DNA of 64,000 bases from Tetracladium setigerum (taxonomy: Eukaryota > Ascomycota > Leotiomycetes > Helotiales), in NCBI GenBank assembly GCA_031472005.1, contig PZJY01000008.1:496001-560000 (forward strand), read 5' to 3'. Numbering within the stretch: position 1 is the first letter of the stretch; the number at the start of each line of letters is the position of its first letter. Shown here one piece after another: positions 23,408-34,500 of this stretch. The notes under the pieces are model-generated. The model searched no databases. It saw only the letters and a list, made by a program, of their open reading frames with translations, and was not told the DNA's origin. The translations under genes and the position numbers were made by a program.

Positions 23408-24445
23408 ATGCACGTCACCAAATCCCTTCTCTTCGGTTTGCTTTTCGCCACTCGAGCTCTTGCAGACGCTGGAGTTTGCGCAGATTCATCAGCATGTGAT
23501 ACAGTCTCGACTCTCTGTGCAGATGGATCAACTTGCACCGAACCACCAGTGGTTTCAGTCAGCGACGGTGTGTGTGATGACGGAACTGCTTGTCCTACCG
23601 ATGGTTCTGTCGCCTGCGAAGATGGATCAACTTGCACCGTACCTTCAGTGAACGACGGTGTGTGTGATGACGGAACTACTTGTCCTACCGATGGTTCTAT
23701 CGCCTGCGAAGATGGATCAACTTGCACCGTACCTTCAGTCAGCGACGGTGTGTGTGATGACGGAACTACTTGTCCTACCGATGGTTCTATCGCCTGCGAA
23801 GATGGATCAACTTGCACCGTACCTTCAGTGAACGACGGTGTGTGTGATGACGGAACTACTTGTCCTACCGATGGTTCTGTCGCCTGCGAAGATGGATCAA
23901 CTTGCACCGTACCTTCAGTGAACGACGGTGTGTGTGATGACGGAACTACTTGTCCTACCGATGGTTCTATCGCCTGCGTAGATGGATCAATTTGTGTTAA
24001 AGAGGGACCAACAGTCTTCGATGGAGAATGCGCCGACAAAACCCCCTGCCTACTTGACGGTTCCACTCCCTGCGCAGATAGTTCAACTTGTGCCATAGTA
24101 TCACCACCAAGTTGCACTGATGCCACCTGTACCCCAACGACTCCCAAGACTCCAACTACCCCAAAAGGACCAAATCAAGGAACGCCCGGAACGATTATCA
24201 CAACAACCAGACCAGGTGCCGGAGGAGGAGCGGGATCAGGAACAACACCCACAGCTGCTGGAGGCGTGTCAAGACCCGCAGGCGTAACTGGTACTGGTAC
24301 TGGTACTGGTGCTTCCAAGACGGCTGGTGCTACAGCTGGTAGCGGTAGCTCAACTACGGGATTGGGAACTTCGATCAGCGTCTCTGGGATGTTCTTGATG
24401 TTGGGACTTGTGGCTGTTCCAGGAATGATGTTTATTTTGGTGTAG
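23408..24445 (+). CDS. Secreted Cys-rich tandem-repeat protein, probable GPI anchor
   Basis: A single exon encodes 345 residues. Residues 1-19 or so form a signal peptide (MHVTKSLLFGLLFATRALAD). About seven 30-residue repeats follow. Each has four Cys spaced C-x5-C-x7-C-x5-C and the words DGVCDDG and CEDGSTC. The central five are near-identical also at DNA level (90-bp period). A Pro/Thr, then Gly/Thr/Ala-rich linker leads to a hydrophobic C-terminus (MFLMLGLVAVPGMMFILV), as expected for a GPI-anchored wall protein. The start at 23408 is the first ATG, about 95 bp after a TATA box. The repeat fold is not recognised (granulin-like only in Cys density). Surface adhesion or masking is conjecture. 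Confidence 0.82.
   Translation: MHVTKSLLFGLLFATRALADAGVCADSSACDTVSTLCADGSTCTEPPVVSVSDGVCDDGTACPTDGSVACEDGSTCTVPSVNDGVCDDGTTCPTDGSIACEDGSTCTVPSVSDGVCDDGTTCPTDGSIACEDGSTCTVPSVNDGVCDDGTTCPTDGSVACEDGSTCTVPSVNDGVCDDGTTCPTDGSIACVDGSICVKEGPTVFDGECADKTPCLLDGSTPCADSSTCAIVSPPSCTDATCTPTTPKTPTTPKGPNQGTPGTIITTTRPGAGGGAGSGTTPTAAGGVSRPAGVTGTGTGTGASKTAGATAGSGSSTTGLGTSISVSGMFLMLGLVAVPGMMFILV
23556..23990 (+). repeat. 90-bp coding minisatellite
   Basis: About five tandem 90-bp units within the Cys-rich gene differ by only a few bases (for example agcgac versus aacgac at the same site). Such near-identity indicates recent unequal exchange or gene conversion, so repeat number probably varies between strains. 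Confidence 0.9.
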
Positions 24446-25162
24446 TAAGCATTGACCGAATGTCTCGGATGAGAATGGGAAGAGCGTGTCCTATTTCTGC
24501 GTGAGAGATTGTTGATGTGCGAGGGGGACTCTTTTCTATATGGTTTGGAGATGTTATAATATATGTACTTGCATTTTTGTCTTTTTTGGTATGAGGGCGG
24601 GAGAGTGGGTTGGTATGGATGCACCAAACACGTGGCGGAAAAGTTACATTCATTTAGTAATAGCATGAAATGGACGCTTTGTTCAAAGCTGTGTGTGCCT
24701 TTGAGTGCATTTCTGATTTCGAATTCGCAAGTCTGAGAGTCTGAGATGTCAGCATAGATCGGAGGAATGACGGCTTCAATACTAGGTACCTATGGTATGA
24801 ATTTGTGCGGTGCTTGGAGAGAGTGAGAGAGTGTGTGCAAGAATGGAGATCGTGGTGATGAACAGGAAACCAAGAAGTTAGTCAATCGTGTTGTTCAGTG
24901 GTATGTAAGGAGGGAAAACTCATCTAAAGTGTATCAGGAGGTCGGGAACTCGAGGGATTGAGTTTGTATATAATTTAACCGAGATTACTATAGCCACACC
25001 GCCACTGTCCAGGATCCTTGGTCGCTTATTGGAAGAGGTAACAGCGCATGTGGCAATGGCGTATACTATGGCCTGCTCTTGCCACCACAACACTAAGAAT
25101 AAAACCTGTTGGGGTCGTAATATACCTTAGTAATGTATATTTAATCGCTTTTTAAATTTAAA
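24446..25162. other. Intergenic, no gene seen
   Basis: This is the 3' flank of the Cys-rich repeat gene. Only short frames are seen; it becomes strongly AT-rich toward the dispersed repeat at 25163. Confidence 0.45.
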
Positions 25163-25435
25163 TAGCGAAAAGAGCTTAACGATAGTATTGTGGAACAAGC
25201 GGCTCCGTTGCACTAAAACAAGAGGCCATTTTTAATTTACGTGGTGGCAGCGACAACGAGTTAAAAGTTTCGGAATAAACAAGTCATGGGTCATTAAGAG
25301 AAGCTTATAATAAAAATATAATAAAAAAGAAAAGAAAATCTAATATATTCTTAAATCTAGAGCTGAATTAATTCGAAGTACCTATGATTTGTCTCGTTAC
25401 AAGGGCTGTCTCGCTACACAGGGACAGACATTAGG
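25163..25435 (+). repeat. Dispersed repeat, copy 1 (solo-LTR-like)
   Basis: This stretch matches the reverse complement of 45167-45425 along about 260 bp, sharing GCGAAAAGAGCTTAAC, CAAGTCATGGG-like words, AGAGAAGCTTATAAT and GTACCTATGATTTGTCTCGT, with scattered substitutions and small indels. It has no coding capacity. Length and AT-richness suit a solo LTR or other non-autonomous element; target duplications were not found. Confidence 0.7.
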
Positions 25436-25865
25436 AAACCTGTTCTATTACCATGGAAGGTGGTACGGAAGAAGAACAGCCACTCAGCATTATTACAATT
25501 TTTTTTAGGTCAGTACAGTATCAATTTCTTCAGGTAGCAGAAGTAGCAGTCCTAACGAAGATTTTTCAAGGTACCACCTATTCACGCAGTTCTGTTTGCA
25601 GAGAGTGTATGCAATTCGAACTTCTGTTTGGTATTAAGAAGAACTTAGTAGACTAATTAAGAAATAATTTAAAACTCCAAAACTACAAATCTGGCTCGTG
25701 ACAGCGTGCGTCTCGGGATGCAAGGACAGACCTTATTGTTCTTGAAATTTCATATTTGTATTTCGAAGTCCATCTCCAGTTCTATTTCCCCGTTCCAATT
25801 GATTTCGATGATGAATAAATGAGATAAGCCTGCTTACCTTTTGGTCCTCATCCTGCAAAAGACAA
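25436..25865. other. Intergenic after the repeat
   Basis: About 430 bp without a supported gene. Flanks of the dispersed repeat continue AT-rich to about 25680. Confidence 0.4.
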
Positions 25866-26287
25866 CTACTCAACACCTCTTCTGCGCTGTCCAACGCGAT
25901 GAACTCTCCTCAAAATCCTATCAATCGTTGCCCACTTGTGGCTCAGATGGTGGTACCACAAATGATCTGGTTTCCAATCTGCCAACAATTGGTAGAGATA
26001 AGATCCATCCTCACCAGTTTGCCCATTAAGTGGAACTGCCACTGGGTTAATTGTTGAATGGAAGGAATACAGTGCTTTGGAGCACAAACCTGCTGCGGTC
26101 GAGGTGACGGGATCAAGATAGGAGAAAATCGTTGTCAACATTTCGGGTGGTAGATTCAATAATGGGGGCGTGTGTGCGGCATGTGAAGGGGGCCAACTGG
26201 AGGCTCTCTAATCATGAGTTGTTCGAACTGCATGAGGGCAGCTAGGTTTTCATCTGGGGTTGTGGCTCGTGAATTGTGGTTACTCAT
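25866..26287 (-). pseudogene. Short F-box protein, split by one missing base
   Basis: The frame from ATG 26287 (MSNHNSRATTPDENL) meets a stop at 26156, while a second frame with a clear F-box (LNLPPEMLTTIFSYLDPVTS, then LCSKALYSFH) continues to 25866. One extra base in the run of five G at 26164-26168 would join them as PPLLNLPPEML, exactly the form seen in the F-box gene at 44012-44368, to give about 140 residues. No intron fits. It is a probable assembly homopolymer error, otherwise a frameshift. Even when joined it is shorter than its relatives, so the C-terminus may be truncated. Confidence 0.6.
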
Positions 26288-26978
26288 TGTGGCGGAGTTG
26301 AAGTGGTTACTTGTTTTTTGGGAGTGGGAAGTAACCAAGTTTGTTGGATGGAAATGAAGGATGATATTAGAAAAAAATTGGAGGAGGATTGGGTTATACA
26401 TTTATATCTGAGTTACGCATACGTTTGTTTATATTGGCATTGCCAAGAAAGCTTCTGTAGAGTTGCGTTGGCGGACAAGGTCATTGTTCAACAGAATGGC
26501 ATTTTCCTTTCTATTCTTCAAAGAGAACAAGTTGTTTGTCCCAGCAAATCTGTGGTGGTCAGCCGAAGAGGCTTTGTGATAACACAATCCCATTGTCCAG
26601 AGGTGCGAAACTCAAGTTCAGCTTCTCTGTATTTTGAGACTGTGAGGAAATTGCACAATGGCAAAATTTGTCCATGGTTGTGATTGAACGTGATTCAACT
26701 TCTGTATGACAAGTCTCCTGTTTATTCATCTGATCAAAACACTCATACATCCACCTTTCATCTGGTGGACCAGCCAATCGATGCCGTTCTTCAAACATAC
26801 TCTCGATCATGTACCTTTTCAAAAGGCCTGGCCACTTTTCTTCCGATCATCCTACCAATACTCACAATTTTAAACGGTATCTTAGAACAGACGAAAACAC
26901 AAGCAATCTTGCGCTCGTCCATGAAACTCGTCAATGATGGTTTATTGAGATGCACTGAAAACCCACACATGAGAAAAC
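26288..26978. other. Intergenic, possible F-box tail debris
   Basis: A minus-strand frame at 26822-26559 (ERHRLAGPPDERWMYECFDQ) looks protein-like and might be a leftover C-terminal piece of an F-box relative, but no junction to the gene at 26979 is supported. Confidence 0.25.
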
Positions 26979-27972
26979 TCATTTGATAGACAGATTCGGG
27001 AACGTTATCTCTTGTTGATGGACTGATAGTTTAACAGCGCTTTTCACTCGTATCTCTTGCTGTTTTTGAGGCTTTCGTCGGTTCAGTCTCATTTGTCTTC
27101 TTCGTAGTGCAGCAGCTTTCGCCTTCTCCTTCTTCTGCCAGGCATTTTGACGATCAAATACCGCCTGATATCGATTACGCTTGCTGGTAGCATCCACAAT
27201 GGCCTGCAGATGGACTTTATGAGAGACAAACTTTTTTAGGATCGGGGAAAAGATAAGCTTGCGTCCCATCCATGTTGCTAAAAGGGAGCTGAGGCTCTGT
27301 CTGTCAGACTTTTTCGAGACTGAAACTATGCCCGGATTGATTTGTTTGTTGATCGCAAGGAATCGTTTACACGTCAGTGCAAGAACTGTTGCGGAAACCG
27401 GGTTCAAGAGGGAGAAGACTTTCATGACGATTTCGGTCGGGAGCATCGTGAACGATGCTTTTGGCTCGGATGGAACGAAATTGCCTCGAGAAGAGATTTT
27501 AAGCCTCACTGGAGTGCCTCCAAAATTAATCAATGGTTCCGAAAAGTTCTACTCGTTTCACTTACAAGTTTCCTTCTGCTTTTTAAGTAGAGCTGCTGCA
27601 AGCCGACTCGATCGACGATTAATACGACCATTCACTCCGGTGATATTTGACTTCGAATGGGCTATTTCTCCAGAGTCGTATGTGACACCTTAGTTAAGTA
27701 TGTTAGCTTTCCGATCTGTCTCTTTGCAACGAGATCGAGATACTATTAGAATCTTACCACTCATAGCATTAGAGCCCATGGGAAGGAGGTCTCTAGGAGA
27801 GGCTGAGAACAGTTGAATACATAAATTGCTTCAATCTTGATAGAGTTATTGAAAAGAGGATCTTACCATCTTCAACCATAATGGCAGTTTGTCCAGTTCT
27901 GGTAGCAGCACGTTGCTGCCCTGGAACCAATCCAACCCTCTTTGCATGTCTCGTAATTTCTGTAGAAGACAT
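26979..27972 (-). CDS. F-box protein with basic C-terminus, four exons
   Basis: Exons 27972-27867, 27802-27758, 27688-27566 and 27517-26979 join in frame (donors GTAAGA, GTAAGA and GTAAGT; acceptors CTCAG, CTAAG and TGGAG) to 270 residues. The start is MSSTEITRHAKRVGLVPGQQ. The F-box-like motif MLPTEIVMKVFSLLNPVSAT followed by LALTCKRFLAINK begins near residue 115. The C-terminal part is very basic and coiled (QNAWQKKEKAKAAALRRRQM), which could be a nuclear signal or a helix for target binding. F-box proteins recruit substrates to SCF ubiquitin ligases. The upstream short exons are supported by splice sites and phase only, so the N-terminus is less certain than the F-box exon. Confidence 0.65.
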
Positions 27973-29216
27973 CGATATTATCTTATTGTTCTCGAAGTAC
28001 TGTTGCAAAACAATAGTGGTGCTGGCAAAATGCGAAGGAGGGATGAGTACTCCGTAGATATGAGATCGGAGACGGCCATCATGAAGACTGCTTGAAGTTC
28101 TGTCCTTAGGCAACTATCTTCTTCCTGTTCACATTAAAAATACAAACAGAACTTTTTTAAGTGAAGATTAGTTTCAATCTTCATGCTGAAGGGATTGACT
28201 CGAATACCGGTGGTCTCAGGTAGATCGAAAAGGGTGGACTGACTTCAAAATCCAAACACAACGCTTCGGAAAAAGCTTTAAGTAGAGCATGGTATCGCTC
28301 AGATAAATGTCTTCCAATGAGAATCACTGCTGTTTTTCTCTCTATTTCTGGATATCGTGGGTGTTGGAGTTGTGTTGAAGAGACTGATAGATCGATACAT
28401 CTCAAACACTTCTTCACGTTACCCCCGTCAAGGGGAAACAAGCGACGGTGAAGGTGAAATGTTTTGTTTCGCGCTTGCAGTTTTTTGGAAGTCTGATAAC
28501 CATTCCTTCGAAGAAATGATCATAACTTCCAAGTGGTGGGGAGTTTGTTGAGCGCGCAGGAGGCACACCGAGCAAACAAGAGTTTTGGATGCGGTAACTT
28601 GAGAGAAGTGAACTCGGAGACGTGGCGTTGCAGATAAAGTCATATGAAGTTACTGTTCATATAATTTTATTACCCATTTGTGAGTCCAACCGGAAGGAGA
28701 AGTCGTCACTGACTGAGTCCGCAGTATGTATTGGGGCGAGGAGAGTGAAATGTCGATGGCTTCTCAACAAATCATGTCGTTTGCAAGATTCCCAGTTATT
28801 TACATCTCCAAATGAAGGTTTAAAAACTCCACGTATCAATAACATAGAAAACTGAAAAAATGCAGGGTATGATGCGTTCAGGGAAGCAATGTCTTTGTTG
28901 TGGTTTCCTTCCCCGTTTCGCTTGGGCAGCTACCCCGCCAAAAGGCGGGGTAAACACTGCTTCGATCTGAATCTTTCAAAAGATATTTTTTTTTTTTTGG
29001 AAATAGAATTGATTTAAGAACATCATCGATATCTGAACTTTCTAAATCGGCTTCAATCTAGCGGGTAGCCTCTGTGACACGTTCAGGAGTGAGATTAATT
29101 ATGATATCTAGGTCTGAAAGCAGTGTCACACAATGCCCAAACGCCTGAGAGTGCCTGACTCTGCGAACTCCTGTGCAAAAAAGAGCACCACAGAACGAAC
29201 ACCCGACTGTGTGATT
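27973..29216. other. Intergenic with unassigned minus-strand frames
   Basis: Minus-strand frames at 28643-28428 and 28441-28181 (containing ERKTAVILIGRHLSERYHAL) look protein-like and adjoin each other, but no clean splice joins them and no family is recognised. A perfect 9-bp GC-rich hairpin lies at 28931-28952. Confidence 0.3.
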
Positions 29217-30328
29217 TTACTTCTTCTCAAGACATTTGATGAAAAATTCCTCTAGACTCAGAGCCTTCACATCCGTCAAAACATCATTGATGAAGGGTCC
29301 CTCGAGATCTACCATCCCATCCTCGGCAGCAATCCCAGAGATCTGAGCGATCATGTCGATGATTTGCTTTGGGAGGAATGGGTAAAGAGGAATGTTCGAT
29401 GGAAGTTCAGTCACCTTCCCGACTTTGAGATTTGCTACAGAGTCGTACGCAACATCAAATTTTACGCCTAGTTTACAGTCAGCATACCAACCCAAGTAAT
29501 GTGTTCAGAAACAACATGCCTTTGACCTTTTCAGCGATCGCAACAACTTCGTTGAAAGTTTTTCTATCACCTTTGATAAAAGTCTCTTCGGGCCAAGTCT
29601 CCAAATCCAACGACGCTGCAACAAAAGCCGCAATCGTTGACGTGTGAGTGAACACAAGTTTCTCATTTCCTTCCCCTGGAATTGCAGCTTTATTGTTTTC
29701 GAGGTCAACGATCAAAGAAAGCATGTTGATGTAACTTGGGAAGTTTCTCGTTCCTAGATAATCCATGAATGTGCCATTTACGAAGCGAGTGAACTCGATG
29801 TGCGGGAACTTTCTCAGTTGTTCAGCTGCTGCGTTACGGTGTTCCAGACCGGGAAAGGGATAATTCCTTCAAACAAATAACAAATAAGTTCATGCTTAGG
29901 AATTGAAGATGGGTGGTGTAACTAACCGTCTTCCACACTCAGCGTAGTCAAGCCCAAACTCGCTCGGTGCGAAACGGCGAACAGTTCCTGATTTGGCGGC
30001 GACTTCGATGAGGTTTGTCTGTGAGAGGGCAGATTCTGCTTTTTGAAGTGTGACGGCAGAGATGACCGTGTCGATTTTATTGGTCTTCAAAATTTCAGCA
30101 AGAGCATCGATGGAGGTGTAGTTGACTCTCAGGAGAGTTGCACCGGGGACACCCAAAGATTTTGGAGAGTCCTGTTTGAAAGTTTTAGTACGGGATTGAA
30201 GGACATCTACTACATCCGCTTACTTCTCGGGAGAGAACAAAGACATTGTGTTTCTTGCCGGCGATGACAGCATCGACGATTGCGCGACCGACTCCGTTGG
30301 TGCCTCCAGCTACTGCTAGATTAACCAT
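29217..30328 (-). CDS. NmrA-like / isoflavone-reductase-type NAD(P)-binding protein
   Basis: Four exons (30328-30224, 30171-29927, 29866-29520, 29467-29217) give 315 residues. The N-terminus has the Rossmann motif AGGTNGVGRAIV at residues 7-18, as in NmrA/PCBER short-chain reductases. Later come the family words RFAPSEFGLDY and FTRFVNGTFMDYLG. The third intron uses a GC donor (AAAG/GCATGT ... CTAG); only this junction keeps the frame (EKVKGVKFDVAY). ATG 30328 was chosen because the nucleotide-binding strand starts there; an ATG 14 codons upstream is in frame. Members act as redox sensors or reduce aromatic metabolites; the substrate is unknown. The gene lies downstream of, and on the same strand as, the ABCC transporter. 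Confidence 0.88.
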
Positions 30329-31504
30329 GATAAAGGTTGAGATTTTGTGATTTGTCTGGATATCAGTCATTGTTCGTTCTCTGAGAATGAAGGGAAGATG
30401 AGAAATTTGAATGTGTTGAAATAGCAAGAATACAAAAGACTTCGATTGCTTCCTTTATAACATCGATCCAAATCATTCAGTCAATCGAGATCCAGAGTGA
30501 AGGCGTCGAAAGTCAACACGGCGAAGTCAAAATTCCGAAGTTCCATCTCCACGGTTAGATTTCTCATCATATTGCAAATTATTGTGACAATTACGAACAT
30601 CTCCAAGAATCATACAAATAATCTGACAAATGCGGACCAAATCAGCTCCGATATCCTTCTAGTTCCCTGAACTTGTCTATCGTTCGGCTCAACAATCGAA
30701 CTTCTAGCAAGGCAACATCAATTGATATATACGCCGAACCGTTCTCAGCCGCGGACATCACGGCTTTACCAGTCTTGGCTGATCGGGGCGGAACTTTCGA
30801 TCGTGGAGATCGCGGATTTTGTGTGAGAACGCATTGGTCAGTGCAAAGAATATATACGAGTTGCGGAGAAACCATGGAGCCGAGGAATTGAAGATGAATC
30901 GTCCCGAGAAGGCCAATTCTAAAGCTCTTCTACAGATTTTTGCGCCAAAGAATCAGTTGTTTAAGTTTGCATTATGGTTTCAGTGACTATCAAAGTAGAA
31001 ATTTCGTGTGTTGTATCTGGAAGCTCTTTCTAGCTTGAGAAGCGAAATTTGTCTTTATATCTTTTGTTCTCATGAACATGTGCGACTGAAGTGAAGTCCC
31101 GCAATTTTGCAGCAGCCCATCTAGATCTCATCTTGCAAATTTAGACTTTCAACTGGATCGTCAGGAGGTGGTTCTCGGAAGTGATCCTGGCAGTTGGCAA
31201 CCTTCAGAACGGTGTACTATAAGTTATCTTGTCTCGGGCATGTATGTTATCATATTTTCGATTTCTGATTTGTGGAAGGGAATTTTTCGTGACTTCGGGT
31301 ATTACGATTTTGGAAAGAGGCAATGTATTTCTTGAAATGTCTCAGCATTACCGTACAATCAAGATGACCGACATCTACATCAGCGAATCCCCCAATATAG
31401 ATCTCTCTTAAACAATATTTTATATAAACTCTTCTACTATGCTCACTTTTAAACTTTTGGTGTTAACAGAAATCACCACGCTTACTAATTCTAAAATCTG
31501 TAGT
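30329..31504. other. Intergenic, no gene seen
   Basis: About 1.2 kb between the NmrA-like start and the ABCC stop. Short frames only. The left part is presumably the NmrA-like promoter. Confidence 0.45.
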
Positions 31505-34500
31505 TCAATTCCCCTCCCGAATTAATGCTTCTAACTTCTCCCTCTCACCGCTGTCTGCAACCATCCCTCTAAATGCCCCATTTTCCAAAGCAAGTAAATC
31601 CTTTGGACTACCGAACTCCTTTACTTTTCCTTCATCTATAACAAGAACCTTATCAAAATCTGCGATAGTGCTCAGTCTATGTGCAATCACAATTAGTGTC
31701 GAGTCTTTAAAATCCTCACGAATGCTCCTCTGAATGAGCGCATCAGTTGCCATATCCACTGCCGACGTCGCCTCATCGAGAATCATTATCTTCGGTCTCG
31801 AAATGATAGCTCGAGCTAGACAGAGGAGCTGGCGTTGCCCTTGGGAGAGATTGAGACCGCCTTCTGAAATTGGGGAATTCAGAGATACGAAAGGGTTCTT
31901 GTTTAGATTAACGCTGGAATCTGGTGACTGAACTCCGGTCACAACGGGTGTGGAGCTGCCAGTTGTGGTGCTGGATTGGGAAATCGACTTGGTTTCTTCT
32001 GCGGAAACAAGGTGGACTCTCTGCAGAGCATCACGAAGGTCAGAATCCTCATGCTCATCGAATGCGTCGAGATTGCTGCGAATAGTGCCGCTAAATAGAA
32101 CAGGATCTTGAGGAATGATAGCCAATCTTGAGCGGAGGGCGTGAAGTTTGATCTTGGAAATATCGAGACCGTCGATATAGATTGAGCCCTCTCGAGGCTC
32201 GAGGAAACGGAACAAAGCAAGCGTGAGTGAGGATTTACCCGCTCCCGTACGACCCACAACTCCAATGCGTGCATTGCGATCCACAGAGAATGTGAGACCC
32301 TTTAATACAGGTGGTAAATCAGGGGCGTAACCCACGACAAGGTCGCTGACTTCCAATCTCCCTTCACTCGGCCAGCCGGCAGGAGGATCCACGCCGTCGA
32401 GGGATTCCGTGGGGAGCTTGCTGTACTCAATAATTCTCTCTGCTGCGTTGATGGCCAGCTCCATGTTTGTGTAACTCCTGATAGTTCCGACTACGAATGA
32501 GCTGTATTCGAGAGCAAAACTGAGAGCGAACCCTGCCAGTGAGGCATCAATATCTCCAATCAATAAAATCATGATGGCTACAAAGGTAGCGAACAGGCTC
32601 CCGACAGCAGACATTCTCCACCCCAGCCATTGATTAAATGCCCAGAGATGCCAGAGGGTCGTAATATGATCGTCAATCTTCCGGAACATCCCGTTGATAT
32701 AAACATCACATTTGTCGAATGCACGAATGGTACCTACTCCCGTGAGAGCGCTTCCAAATTGTTCGAACACTGGAGACTTGGCGGTGGATTCGAGACGTTT
32801 GACTTCTCGGGCTCCCGAGATATAGATGCGTGCAATTTGAACACAGGTTGCAAGAAGAGTGGCCGAAAGAAGGATTATATAAGGGGAGATAAATATCCTA
32901 GAAAGTTTAGTACGAGCAGAGATAAAAAGGTGATAGACTTACCCAGCGACGACGACACCCATGAGTTGAAAGAGATTTTTAGTCGCAGATGCAAAATTAT
33001 ACGCCAAGCTAGAATCGACAACACTAAAGTCCGCTGTGAAGCGATTCAGAATCCTTCCTAAAGGAACTGTATCTATCCATCGAAGAGGGGTTCGCAGAAT
33101 TGTGAAGCAAAAACTGTCGAACATGCGGCGAGATGCCCTGATGGAACCGATGAAGACGACGTAGTATCTGAACAGACTAACGATAATTGATGTAATTGAA
33201 ATGACAATGTAAATGCCAAGATAGAATTTCAGGTTGTTCGAGTGCGTGTCGGCGGCTTCGAGTGTACTATTCGGTTGGTGTGGGGAGAGATCGTGGACCT
33301 GGTATGAGTACATAAATGAACACGCCATGCTATTCTGCTCGTTGCTTCCAGTCCAGAGTCGCATCCACCAGGCACTTCCAATCACGAAAGCTTGCCGGAG
33401 GGAGAATATCAGTAACGCAAATGACCAGTATTGCCATCCACCACTGAATTTCATGTAATCGATATAAACTTTTGTCTTGACACGGCCCTGCTCTCTTTTC
33501 TCCTCTTCGACAAACTTCTTCGGGCTCTCAGTCGAATCCACTTTCTTGAATGCCTCTCCAATATCAGTAGAATTTCTGTTCAAAGACTCTGCAGAGTTGA
33601 CCGCTATTGGGTCTTCATCGTTGATCATTTCTGACTCGGTCTCCTTACGCCTCATTATGCGTTGAAGTGTTCCATCATTTTCAAGATCCGAGACATATCC
33701 CGCATGGGTAATAGTGCCATTGCCAAGTTCCACAATGTACTTTGCCTTTGATATACAGAGTGCGATGTGGTGGGTTACGAGTATTCTTGTACGGCGAACT
33801 CCAAGCTCGCCAGTCAAACCCTTCTCAAAGATGAGCCGACCAACATGTGCATCAACAGCACTAAAAATATCATCCAGGACTAATATTCCAGCTCTGGAAT
33901 ATAGCGCACGTGCGAAAGTTACCCTCCATCGTTGTCCGCCACTCAAATTAATGCCGTTTGCCCCAATCTCGGTAGATTCTCCATCGATAAGCATTTCGAG
34001 GTCCTTTCTCAAAGCGCACACTTCGATGACTTTCCGGTATCGATTCTCGTTGTACGGAAGACCGAACAAGATATTATCTTTGATAGTTGCATTTTCGATC
34101 CATGGAATTTGTGCGACAAATGCAACGGCCGATGGGATAATCCAGTTGTCATTAATAGCCAAGTGGTCATGTCGATCTGTCGTCTGTCGCGGTACATTGA
34201 TTTTGCCAGAGAGGAGGTCAACTTCTCCAAGGATTGCCGCCAGAAGAAGGGATTTCCCTGTGCCAGTCTTTCCACTCACTACACTTAACTCATTTTCTGG
34301 GAATGAAACGTTGACGTTTCTCAGAACATATCGCAAGTCATTGTCTTCCTTCGCTTCATCTGATGGCCATGCTATAGAAGCATTTTCGAAGGATACATTT
34401 GGGGCATCGTTTGTGTTTTTGGAGATCTCCGGAGCCGCCAGATACTTCTCGATTCGCTCCACGGAGATGAATGCATCGACCAAATCTGTGGTTAGCTCTG

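Noticed and set aside
23389..24147. A 252-codon minus-strand repetitive frame
   Set aside because: It mirrors the 90-bp repeats of the Cys-rich gene on the other strand. The plus strand has the signal peptide, TATA box and GPI-like tail.
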